Of a stretch of DNA of 6,902 nt, positions 1 to 6,191 are shown in pieces. The translations under genes were made by a program, and so were the position numbers. Each line of letters begins with the position of its first letter. The first letter of the stretch is position 1. This DNA comes from Pseudomonadota bacterium (GTDB lineage: Bacteria > Desulfobacterota > Desulfobulbia > Desulfobulbales > Desulfobulbaceae): contig WRKE01000215.1 of the NCBI GenBank assembly GCA_009778235.1, positions 1 to 6,902 on the forward strand. Direction: 5' to 3'. The notes under the pieces were generated by a model. That model saw only the letters and a list, made by a program, of their open reading frames with translations, did no database searches and was not told the origin of the DNA.

Positions 1-804
1 CGTACCGGCGAGGGCATGGCCATGACGCCAGACCGGGGATGCAGCGAGGAACCACGGACGGAGAATTACATTGTCCGCTGCCTGATGGATTGCAACGATA
101 TTTCCTACGATGATCACGCCGACCTGCTGTATGATTTGGCAGGGCAGGCAGTCCGGCATTTTGAGAGCTATTTGCGACCGGAAGAGGTCATCAATGTGGT
201 CCGTTGCCATCAGCGCGACATCGCCCGTTTCATTCATGCCCAGATGCAGGAACATTACTGGGAAGAAGCCGCCGAGTATGAGGTAAGGGTGAGCAAGGGA
301 TTCACGGAATTGAAACCCAGCGCCTATACCTGCAAGGCGGGAGAGCCGCCAGCCGATTATCAGGTCTCACCGGCGGATAAAAGCAATATGTCCCGTTACC
401 TTTTTGGCGGGTTCGCGCGCTGCCTGTATCCGGTGCAAAAATTCGACTCGGATGCGGAGCGCAAGCTGGCGGTTATTCTGGAACGGGATGCAATGAAATG
501 GTTCAAACCCGCCAAGGGGCAGTTCCAGATTTTCTATCATCACGGTGCGGATCACCTGGAATACCAACCCGATTTTGTCGCTGAAACCGAGAACACGATC
601 TACATGTTGGAGCCCAAGGCCAGTAATCAGATGAATGATCCCATTGTGCTTGCCAAGAAAGAGGTTGCGGTCAAATGGTGCGTGGATGCCACGGAATACG
701 CGAAAAGCCACGGTGGAAAACCATGGCGTTACGTGCTGATTCCACATGATGGCATTGCCACCAACATGACTATCGTCGGGTTGGCGGAGTGCTATGGCTC
801 TTGA
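1..804 (+). CDS. Type III restriction enzyme (Res) subunit or related helicase-nuclease, C-terminal part (5' end cut by window)
   Basis: The frame is open from base 1 to the TGA at 802-804, so the ATG at 16 is probably internal and the gene begins outside the window. The visible 267 codons match the C-terminal region of type III restriction Res subunits and similar DEAD/DEAH-box restriction proteins. The key evidence is a PD-(D/E)XK nuclease signature: Pro-Asp at visible codons 190-191 (YQPDF), then Glu204-x-Lys206 in MLEPKA, preceded by KGQFQIFY and followed by KPWRYVLIPHD, blocks I recall from this family. In the family, an N-terminal SF2 helicase motor translocates on DNA and this domain cuts it, usually with a Mod methyltransferase partner. 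No helicase motif and no methyltransferase is visible here, so partner and full activity cannot be judged. Base composition looks more AT-rich than the topoisomerase genes downstream, as expected for a mobile defence gene. It ends without an obvious terminator. Family call is fairly sure; exact type less so. Confidence 0.78.
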   Translation, partial: RTGEGMAMTPDRGCSEEPRTENYIVRCLMDCNDISYDDHADLLYDLAGQAVRHFESYLRPEEVINVVRCHQRDIARFIHAQMQEHYWEEAAEYEVRVSKGFTELKPSAYTCKAGEPPADYQVSPADKSNMSRYLFGGFARCLYPVQKFDSDAERKLAVILERDAMKWFKPAKGQFQIFYHHGADHLEYQPDFVAETENTIYMLEPKASNQMNDPIVLAKKEVAVKWCVDATEYAKSHGGKPWRYVLIPHDGIATNMTIVGLAECYGS

Positions 805-980
805 GAGAAATATAAAAATGATGGCCTAACCTGGCTTATTCACGCCGGAGCGTGGGTGCGATGCGCAGAGCAATCCTGGCAGGAAGGAGAGGTGACGTTG
901 ACTTTCCTGAGCATTGGCGGTATTCGAGTGGGCGGAACTCTCTTGGACAACCGGGGTTGATCGAGATCGCTCCCATAGGT

Positions 981-1014
981 GCGGCCAAGCAAGGCGCTTA
1001 AACGCTCTGGCCGC
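981..1014. repeat. GC-rich 7-bp inverted repeat with structured loop
   Basis: GCGGCCA at 981-987 is perfectly complementary to TGGCCGC at 1008-1014. The 20-base interior can itself form a small GGCG/CGCT stem around CTTAAA (one G-T pair). No T-tract follows on the + strand (GGTCCC comes next), so it does not look like an intrinsic terminator. It could be a protein site, a relic of a mobile element, or chance. Confidence 0.4.
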
Positions 1015-1079
1015 GGTCCCATTCCGCTTATACCATTTCCTCTTGCCAATGCAGTCGATCACAACAGGAACATGTTGAA

Positions 1080-1117
1080 TTTTAATGTAAAAAATAAGAA
1101 TATTTTTTGCATTAAAA
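1080..1117. repeat. AT-rich 17-bp inverted repeat (possible operator or hairpin)
   Basis: The left arm 1080-1096 (TTTTAATGTAAAAAATA) and right arm 1101-1117 (TATTTTTTGCATTAAAA) are inverted copies with a single mismatch, T1088 against G1109, which becomes a U-G wobble in RNA. The loop is AGAA. It sits about 125 bp before the parE start and overlaps the -35 half of the best promoter-like pair. A homodimeric repressor or activator site is one reading; a transcript hairpin is another. It does not act as a classical terminator on the + strand because the stem is not GC-rich, although both arms contain runs of A or T. Confidence 0.6.
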
Positions 1118-1134
1118 ATAGGAAACGATATTAA
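1107..1134 (+). promoter_or_regulatory. Weak sigma70-like promoter candidate for parE-parC
   Basis: TTGCAT at 1107-1112 and TATTAA at 1129-1134 are separated by 16 bases and lie in the AT-rich part of the gap, upstream of parE with no other promoter candidate nearer. The matches to consensus are only moderate (about 3 of 6 and 4 of 6). The -35 half lies inside the right arm of the 1080-1117 palindrome, so a protein bound there would be placed to control it. Confidence 0.3.
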
Positions 1135-1181
1135 GCGTTGGGAACGATCAAAAACGGATGGGGCCGGAGGCGCATTTGCTG

Positions 1182-1250
1182 ATGGCCCGCCATGAACACA
1201 ACATATCTGACATGAGTGCAACCGCTCTGGCAACCGATATCCATGACTGA
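1182..1250 (+). CDS. Possible 22-codon leader ORF overlapping the parE start
   Basis: ATG at 1182 opens a 22-codon frame that ends at TGA 1248-1250, so its stop overlaps the parE ATG at 1243 (ATGACTGA). GGAGG at 1166-1170 lies 11 bases upstream, a usable but long spacing. The same frame has another ATG at 1158 (30 codons). parE has no Shine-Dalgarno sequence of its own, so ribosomes ending here could restart on parE. The peptide (begins MARHEHNISD) resembles nothing I recognise, and its sequence may not matter. It could equally be chance. Confidence 0.25.
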   Translation: MARHEHNISDMSATALATDIHD

Positions 1251-3075
1251 CCACCAGTACGACGAATCAAAAATAAAGACGCTCAGCTCGCTGGAGCACA
1301 TCCGCAAACGGCCGGGGATGTACATCGGCCGGCTGGGCGACGGAACCCATCCGGACGACGGCATCTACATCCTGCTCAAGGAGATCCTGGACAACGCCAT
1401 CGACGAGTACATCATGGGGTTCGGCAAGCGGATCGACCTCAAGGTGGAAGAAGACGGCCGGTGCCGGGTGCGCGATTACGGCCGCGGCATTCCCCTGGGC
1501 AAGGTGGTGGAGTGCGTCTCGGTGATCAACACCGGCGCCAAGTACAACACCGAGGTGTTCCAATTCTCGGTGGGACTCAACGGGGTCGGCACCAAGGCGG
1601 TCAACGCCCTGTCCACCCGGTTTGCGGTCACCGCCTTCCGCGACGGCCGCTACAAGACCGCCCGCTTCGCCCAGGGACTGCTGGCCAGCGAAGAGGAGGG
1701 CGACAGCACCGAGAAGAACGGCACCTTGGTGGAATTCCTGCCCGACCAGGAGATCTTTGCCGGCTACCGCTTCGACCCCCAATATGTGGACCTGCGCCTA
1801 TGGCGTTACGCCTATCTCAACGCCGGCCTCAGTTTGTCGCTCGACGGTGAGTTATATTTGTCCAAGCATGGCCTGCTCGATCTGCTCGACCGCGAGGTGA
1901 GCAGCGAACGGATCTATCCGCCGATTCATTTTGTCGACAAGACCCTCGAATTCGCCTTCACCCATACCGACGACTACGGCGAATCCTATTTCTCCTTTGT
2001 CAACGGCACCTACACCAGCGAGGGCGGCACCCATCTCTCCGCCTTCCGTGAGGGCATCCTCAAGGGGATCAACGAATTCACCAGCAAAAAATTCAACGGC
2101 CTCGACGTCCGTGACGGGATCGTCGGCATCCTGGCGATCAAGGTGCAGGAGCCGGTGTTCGAGTCGCAGACCAAGAACAAGCTGGGTAACACCGACATCC
2201 GCGCCGGGATCGTCAATGCGGTCAAAGATGCGGTGGCCACCCATCTCTACAAATTTCCGGAGACCGCCGAGGTCTTTGTCGACAAGGTGCAGCGCAACGA
2301 ACGGGTGCGGCGCGAGCTGCAGTCGGTGCGCCGCGACGCCAAGGCCAAGGCCAAAAAAATCGCCTTCAAGATCCCCCAACTCAAAGACTGCAAATACCAT
2401 CCCTCGCGGGGCCACGCCTCCAAGCCCGGCCGGGAGAATATGTTGTTTATCACCGAGGGGCAATCCGCCGCCGGCTCGATCGTCTCGGCCCGCGACCCCA
2501 TGACCCAGGCGGTGTTTTCGCTCAAGGGCAAGCCGATGAACGTCCTCGGCCAGAGGTTGGACGTACTCTACAAGAACGAGGAGATGTACTCCTTAATGCA
2601 GGCCCTGGACATCGAGGAATCGATCGCCGACCTGCGCTACGACAAGGTGATCCTGGCCACCGACGCCGATGTCGACGGTCTGCACATCCGCAACCTGCTG
2701 CTCACCTTCTTCCTCCACTACTTCGAGCTGCTGGTCAAGCTGGAGCGGGTCTACATCCTGGAGACCCCGATCTTTCGGGTGCGCAATAAAGAAAAAACCT
2801 TCTACTGCTACTCTGACCAGGACATGGGCACGGCCATCGACGCCCTCAAGGCCAAGGGCAAGGGCGACCGCGCCATAGAGACCACCCGCTTCAAAGGGCT
2901 GGGAGAAATCTCGCCGCCCGAATTCAAGCAGTTCATCGGCCCGGACATGCGGATCAGACAGGTACGGCTTGATTCCTTGAGCGAAGTCAGCCGGGTGCTG
3001 CGTTTCTACATGGGCAAGAACACGCCGGAACGCAAACAGTACATCATGGACCACCTGAGCTTGAGACCGGTATGA
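1243..3075 (+). CDS. parE: DNA topoisomerase IV subunit B (ParE), type IIA ATPase/TOPRIM subunit
   Basis: Cytoplasmic ATPase subunit that works with ParC as a heterotetramer to pass one duplex through another, relaxing and decatenating DNA. GHKL ATPase motifs from the ATG at 1243 (610 aa): RKRPGMYIG at 21-29, Glu47/Asn51 in KEILDNAIDE, Asp78 in DYGRGIP, GLNGVGTKAVNAL at 111-123, and the QTK loop with Lys311. The TOPRIM domain shows Glu405 (EGQSAAGS) and Asp474/Asp476/Asp478 (DADVD), followed by the conserved FKGLGEISPPEF block. The length and LGDGTHPDDGIY near the N-terminus are typical of the short Bacteroidota/Chlamydiae-type ParE. It lacks the large TOPRIM insertion of gammaproteobacterial GyrB. 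Deviations from classical GyrB are EGQSAAGS for EGDSAGGS and Asn for His in GLNGVG. An in-frame TGA at 1213 leaves only GTG 1216 or ATG 1243 as starts; ATG fits family N-termini better, though neither has a Shine-Dalgarno. Its stop overlaps parC. A housekeeping GyrB is expected elsewhere. Confidence 0.93.
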   Translation: MTDHQYDESKIKTLSSLEHIRKRPGMYIGRLGDGTHPDDGIYILLKEILDNAIDEYIMGFGKRIDLKVEEDGRCRVRDYGRGIPLGKVVECVSVINTGAKYNTEVFQFSVGLNGVGTKAVNALSTRFAVTAFRDGRYKTARFAQGLLASEEEGDSTEKNGTLVEFLPDQEIFAGYRFDPQYVDLRLWRYAYLNAGLSLSLDGELYLSKHGLLDLLDREVSSERIYPPIHFVDKTLEFAFTHTDDYGESYFSFVNGTYTSEGGTHLSAFREGILKGINEFTSKKFNGLDVRDGIVGILAIKVQEPVFESQTKNKLGNTDIRAGIVNAVKDAVATHLYKFPETAEVFVDKVQRNERVRRELQSVRRDAKAKAKKIAFKIPQLKDCKYHPSRGHASKPGRENMLFITEGQSAAGSIVSARDPMTQAVFSLKGKPMNVLGQRLDVLYKNEEMYSLMQALDIEESIADLRYDKVILATDADVDGLHIRNLLLTFFLHYFELLVKLERVYILETPIFRVRNKEKTFYCYSDQDMGTAIDALKAKGKGDRAIETTRFKGLGEISPPEFKQFIGPDMRIRQVRLDSLSEVSRVLRFYMGKNTPERKQYIMDHLSLRPV

Positions 3076-5099
3076 GCGAAACGACCGAAGCCCCCCGCGG
3101 CAAGCTGCATCGTCTGTTCGATGCCAATTTCCTCGACTACACCGCCTACGTCATCCGCGAACGGGCCATTCCCGACGTGGATGACGGCCTCAAGCCAGTG
3201 CAGCGGCGCATCCTCCAGACCCTGCACAACATGGACGACGGCCGTTTTCACAAGGTGGCCAACGTGGTCGGCGAGACCATGAAACTCCACCCGCACGGCG
3301 ACCAGTCGATCTTCGACGCCCTGGTCAACCTGGCCAACAAGGGCTACCTCATCGACCGCCAGGGCAACTTCGGCAACATCTTCACCGGCGATCAGGCCTC
3401 GGCGCCCCGCTACATCGAATGCCGCCTGTCGCCGCTGGCCCGCGAAACCCTGTTCAACCGCGACCTGACCGAGTTCATCGACTCCTACGACGGCCGCATG
3501 CAGGAACCGGTGCGGTTGCCGGCCAAGATCCCGCTGTTGCTCCTGCTCGGCGCCGAAGGCATTGCCGTGGGCATGGCCACCAAGATCATGCCGCACAACT
3601 TCAACGAGCTGCTCACCGCCCAGATCGCCTATCTGCGCGGCGAGACCTTCAGCCTCTACCCCGATTTTCCCAGGGGCGGCATCATCGACGCCACCGACTA
3701 CGACCACGGCAACGGCCGTCTGCGCTGCCGGGCCAGGCTTTCGCAGCCTGACCCCAAGACCATCGTCGTTACCGAGCTGCCCTACAACCTCACCACCCAG
3801 AACCTGATCGAATCGATCGAGAAGGCGGCCAAGGCGAACAAACTAAAAATTGCCTCGATCAACGACTATACCGCCGAAAAGGTGGAGGTGGAGATCAAGC
3901 TGGCGCGCGGCGTCCTGGCCGAGGAGATCATCGACGCCCTCTACGCCTTCACCGACTGCGAGCTGAGCGTCTCGCCCAATCTGGTGACCATCGAGGACAA
4001 TCTGCCCCGGCAACGGACCGTGGAAGAGGTGCTGGCGCGTAACACAGACCTGCTCAAGGACAACCTTGAAAAGGAACTGCGCATCGAGTTGGGCCGGCTG
4101 GAAGAGAAATGGCATGCGCGCAAGCTGGAGCAGATCTTCATCGAACAGCGGCTGTACAAGGAGATCGAGGAGAAAATCAACTACAAGGCGGTCATTTCCA
4201 CCATCCGCCAGTCGCTGGTGCCCTTTGCGGCGGAGCTGCAACGCAAGATCACCAGCGAGGACGTGGAGCGGCTGTTGGAGATCAAGATCCGCCGCATCTC
4301 CCGCTACGACCTCAACCGCCAGGAAAAGGAATTAAAAGAAATCGAAAAGCAGATCGCCCAGATCAAACAACAACTGACCGACATGGTCGGTTTCACCATC
4401 GGCTGCCTGGACGACCTGATCGCCCGCTACGGCGAGCAATTTCCGCGCAAAAGCGAGCTGCGCACCTTTGACGAGGTGGATGCCCGGGCCGCGGCCCTCT
4501 CCAACCTCACCGTGGGCTATCATCGGGAATCCGGCTTTCTCGGCCACAAGATCAAGGCCGAGGATCAGGCCGCCGACCAGGAATGCTGTTGCTCCGAGTA
4601 CGACCGGCTGCTGCTGATCTTCAAGGATGGCCTCTACAAGGTGATCAACGTGCCGGACAAACTGTTCGTCGGCCCGGATCTGTACTGGCTGGGGGTGGTG
4701 AAAAACGATCTGGTGTTCAACCTGGTCTACCGCCACGGCCCGGAAAACCTGGCCTATGTCAAGCGGTTCGCCATGCCCAAGTTCATCATTGGTAAAGAAT
4801 ACCGATTGTTTGCGCAGGACAAGCGCTCGGCCATCCTCCTGCTGCACCTGGGCAAAGAAGGGGTGCGGATTCGGGCCAGCCTGGCCCCTTCTGGCCGGGC
4901 CAGGCACAACGCGGTCGAGATCGAACTTGACGAGGTGCTGATCAAGGGTGTCGCCGCCAGGGGAAAACGGGTGGCCAACCGCACGGTCCGCAAAGTGACC
5001 GACATCACCGGCACGGTAAAAAAACCGCAGCCCTCTCCCATGGATCTGCCCGGTATCGGTTCGTCAACCGACGAGACGGATAACCAGGACAAAGAATAG
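3072..5099 (+). CDS. parC: DNA topoisomerase IV subunit A (ParC), DNA-cleaving subunit
   Basis: Partner of ParE; cuts both DNA strands through a 5'-phosphotyrosine bond. Seen in the 675-aa product: GLKPVQRRIL at 39-48, the helix with HPHGDQSIFD at 73-82, catalytic Tyr114 next to Arg113 in APRYIECRL, a long helical/coiled stretch around 416-438 (EKELKEIEKQIAQIKQQL), and a C-terminal beta-pinwheel-like region from about 480 (DRLLLIFKDGLYKVINVPDK, then AYVKRF). No GyrA box (QRRGGKG) is seen, which argues for ParC over GyrA. The protein is shorter than E. coli ParC (752 aa), so the pinwheel is probably reduced, and it ends in a polar tail (about 645-675). The classical quinolone-contact serine is Gln78, while the acidic partner Asp82 is kept. 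Three consecutive cysteines occur at 505-507. The ATG overlaps the parE stop (ATGA) with no strong Shine-Dalgarno, indicating translational coupling in one operon. Confidence 0.93.
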   Translation: MSETTEAPRGKLHRLFDANFLDYTAYVIRERAIPDVDDGLKPVQRRILQTLHNMDDGRFHKVANVVGETMKLHPHGDQSIFDALVNLANKGYLIDRQGNFGNIFTGDQASAPRYIECRLSPLARETLFNRDLTEFIDSYDGRMQEPVRLPAKIPLLLLLGAEGIAVGMATKIMPHNFNELLTAQIAYLRGETFSLYPDFPRGGIIDATDYDHGNGRLRCRARLSQPDPKTIVVTELPYNLTTQNLIESIEKAAKANKLKIASINDYTAEKVEVEIKLARGVLAEEIIDALYAFTDCELSVSPNLVTIEDNLPRQRTVEEVLARNTDLLKDNLEKELRIELGRLEEKWHARKLEQIFIEQRLYKEIEEKINYKAVISTIRQSLVPFAAELQRKITSEDVERLLEIKIRRISRYDLNRQEKELKEIEKQIAQIKQQLTDMVGFTIGCLDDLIARYGEQFPRKSELRTFDEVDARAAALSNLTVGYHRESGFLGHKIKAEDQAADQECCCSEYDRLLLIFKDGLYKVINVPDKLFVGPDLYWLGVVKNDLVFNLVYRHGPENLAYVKRFAMPKFIIGKEYRLFAQDKRSAILLLHLGKEGVRIRASLAPSGRARHNAVEIELDEVLIKGVAARGKRVANRTVRKVTDITGTVKKPQPSPMDLPGIGSSTDETDNQDKE

Positions 5100-5365
5100 A
5101 CGAGAAAACCGCACCAGATATGGGAGAGATGACGAAACCCGACAGGTGTGAGCGGCGGCGAAGGACATGTGCGACACATTTGCTCCACCCGGTGCCAGCT
5201 CCGCAATCTGAGCACGGTGCGCCTGGATGGCCTCGCTTCGTGCGCCATGACCTATACCCTTGATCTACAGCCAAAAGCTCGACCGCACCGTATCAAGCCG
5301 CGCCTCATCTTTTTGCCGACAGCAGCCGTCTTTTTATGCGTTTTTTGCCGGAATTACGAAAAATA

Positions 5366-5395
5366 TTGACGGCCAACAGTCCGGTTTGCTATAGC
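5366..5395 (+). promoter_or_regulatory. Sigma70-like promoter, probably for coaD
   Basis: TTGACG at 5366-5371 and TATAGC at 5390-5395 are 18 bases apart, with an A/T-rich stretch just upstream (GAAAAATAT). The -35 matches consensus in 5 of 6 positions and the -10 in 4 of 6. It is the best promoter-like pair in the window and points at coaD, leaving a 5' leader of about 155 bases. It implies coaD is transcribed separately from parE-parC. Confidence 0.5.
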
Positions 5396-5547
5396 TGAAC
5401 ACCTTCTGGCATGCAGCCCGGCCTTTTGTTGTCTTCGTTCGGGTGACGATGCCCCGCCCCCAAAACAAAAAAAGCGAACCTCCCTTCCGTAGCCGGAGGG
5501 CCACCAAGGACATTGCCCGGCAGGCCATGGTCCGCAGCGCAGGCAAC

Positions 5548-5552
5548 AGGAA
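5548..5552 (+). promoter_or_regulatory. Ribosome binding site choosing the coaD start
   Basis: AGGAA at 5548-5552 is 5 bases before the ATG at 5558, normal Shine-Dalgarno spacing. The in-frame ATG at 5552 overlaps this site and the in-frame TTG at 5513 has none, so 5558 is the preferred start. That start also places the family's GSFDPPTNGH motif at its usual distance from the N-terminus. Confidence 0.6.
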
Positions 5553-5557
5553 TGACA

Positions 5558-6088
5558 ATGATAGGAATCTATGCCGGCAGTTTTGATCCTCCGACCAACG
5601 GCCATCTGTGGATCATCGGACAAGGCGCGCGCCTGTTTACCAAATTCTATGTGGCGATCGGCCAGAACTCGCAGAAGACATACTGCTTTACCTTGGACGA
5701 GCGCCTGGAGATGCTGGAAGAGCTGTGCGTTCGTTTTGACAATATCGAAGTGGTCCACTTCGAAAACAAATTCCTGGTCAAATTTGCCGAGTCAATCGGG
5801 GCTAATTATATGCTACGCGGCATCCGCAACGAAAGGGATTACACCTACGAACGCGGCATGCGGTACGTCAACGGCAACATGACCGATGCCATCCAGACCC
5901 TGTTCATGATGTCACCCCGCCACCTGGTGGAGGTGAGTTCCAGCCTGGTCAAGGGGCTGGTGGGTTCAGACGATTGGGAGCAGGTGCTCCGCGAATATGT
6001 CCCGGACACAGTCTACTACAACATGCTGAAGAAATACGGAGGAATAGATCTCAGCCGCGCCCGAAAGACCGCGCTGGAAAAAATCTGA
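5558..6088 (+). CDS. coaD: Phosphopantetheine adenylyltransferase (CoaD), divergent subtype
   Basis: Predicted to transfer AMP from ATP to 4'-phosphopantetheine, giving dephospho-CoA, the penultimate step of coenzyme A synthesis in the cytoplasm. The product is a 176-aa nucleotidyltransferase with the N-terminal GSFDPPTNGH motif (7-16, TxGH His16). Lys40 aligns with E. coli Lys42, and LRGIRNERDYTYE (86-98) retains the substrate/ATP-binding arginines Arg87 and Arg90 and Glu98. SSSLVKGL at 127-134 is the C-terminal nucleotide-binding motif. It is somewhat longer than the usual 160 aa. The segment before the serines reads SPRHLVEVSSS, where classical CoaD has S-x-E-(W/Y)-S-F-I-SSS, so the conserved Glu is Arg. 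I recall other bacterial CoaD-like proteins with this arrangement and a following GLVG...W segment, so it is likely a subtype rather than damage. Another small cytidylyl/adenylyltransferase role is possible. It has its own upstream promoter candidate. Confidence 0.85.
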   Translation: MIGIYAGSFDPPTNGHLWIIGQGARLFTKFYVAIGQNSQKTYCFTLDERLEMLEELCVRFDNIEVVHFENKFLVKFAESIGANYMLRGIRNERDYTYERGMRYVNGNMTDAIQTLFMMSPRHLVEVSSSLVKGLVGSDDWEQVLREYVPDTVYYNMLKKYGGIDLSRARKTALEKI

Positions 6089-6136
6089 ATGGACAGAGCA
6101 GGCCAGCGCCATTAACATATCAATTTCACAGGTCGT

Positions 6137-6191
6137 CCCGGGCGTGGAGCAGGCATGGGGCATGGTAACGGTTTTCCCGGGATTCTTTTTT
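6137..6191 (+). terminator. Weak terminator or attenuator candidate after coaD
   Basis: CCCGGG at 6137-6142 can pair with CCCGGG at 6176-6181, extended by T6136-A6182 and a G-T pair, and is followed by T6 at 6186-6191 and further T-runs to 6199. The loop is long (33 bases) and CCCGGG is self-complementary, so this is weaker than a standard hairpin. The ribosome site and start of the short ORF 6155-6262 lie in the loop, which would suit an attenuator before the AI-2E gene, but that is speculative. Confidence 0.25.

Larger units (their letters stand above)
805..1242. other. 438-bp non-coding gap between restriction gene and parE
   Basis: No convincing long gene lies here. The left part (about 835-1060) has ordinary GC and contains an inverted repeat at 981-1014. 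The middle (1070-1135) is strikingly AT-rich and holds a long palindrome at 1080-1117. The right part carries a promoter-like pair, a short direct repeat (GGAAACGAT at 1121-1129 and GGGAACGAT at 1140-1148, one mismatch) and a short ORF leading into parE. Open frames on the minus strand (826-1254 and 840-1049) overlap each other, have compositionally odd translations and match nothing I recognise. The gap may be the decayed edge of an acquired segment that includes the restriction gene; that is inference. Confidence 0.6.
5100..5557. other. 458-bp gap between parC and coaD
   Basis: No gene is supported here. A GTG-started frame at 5148-5369 (73 codons) and minus-strand frames reaching back into parC have no recognisable content and no convincing ribosome site. 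Small repeats are visible: ATGTG-CGA-CACAT near 5168-5180, GTGCGCC twice (5217-5223, 5240-5246), and TTTTTGCCG twice (5310-5318, 5342-5350). There are T-rich patches at 5309-5346, one of them (5331-5335) after a very short GAC/GTC stem (5318-5330), which is too weak to call a terminator. The right half holds the coaD promoter candidate and a leader of about 155 bases. The length is large for a region between housekeeping genes. Confidence 0.55.

Noticed and set aside
826..1254. Minus-strand ORFs in the restriction-parE gap (142 and 69 codons)
   Set aside because: They overlap in different frames, contain no recognisable domain, and span the AT-rich palindrome. No ribosome site or promoter was evident. 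A decayed transposase could not be excluded, but nothing supports it.
3006..3707. Long minus-strand frames inside parE and parC (for example 233 codons here, 203 at 1852-2463, 191 at 4332-4907)
   Set aside because: They are antisense shadows caused by high GC at third codon positions of the real genes, and their translations are rich in Val, Gly, Asp and Gln without motifs.
5148..5369. 73-codon + strand ORF with GTG start between parC and coaD
   Set aside because: There is no ribosome site, the translation resembles no protein I know, and its end overlaps the coaD promoter candidate.
5483..5503. Hairpin in the coaD leader with a T-run when read on the minus strand, resembling a minus-strand terminator
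   Set aside because: The stem is short (about 6 bp with a bulge), the T-run lies several bases away, and no minus-strand gene lies to its right for it to terminate.
5508..5533. Imperfect inverted repeat just before the coaD ribosome site
   Set aside because: The stem needs a bulge and a mismatch, and no T-tract or riboswitch-like structure goes with it.
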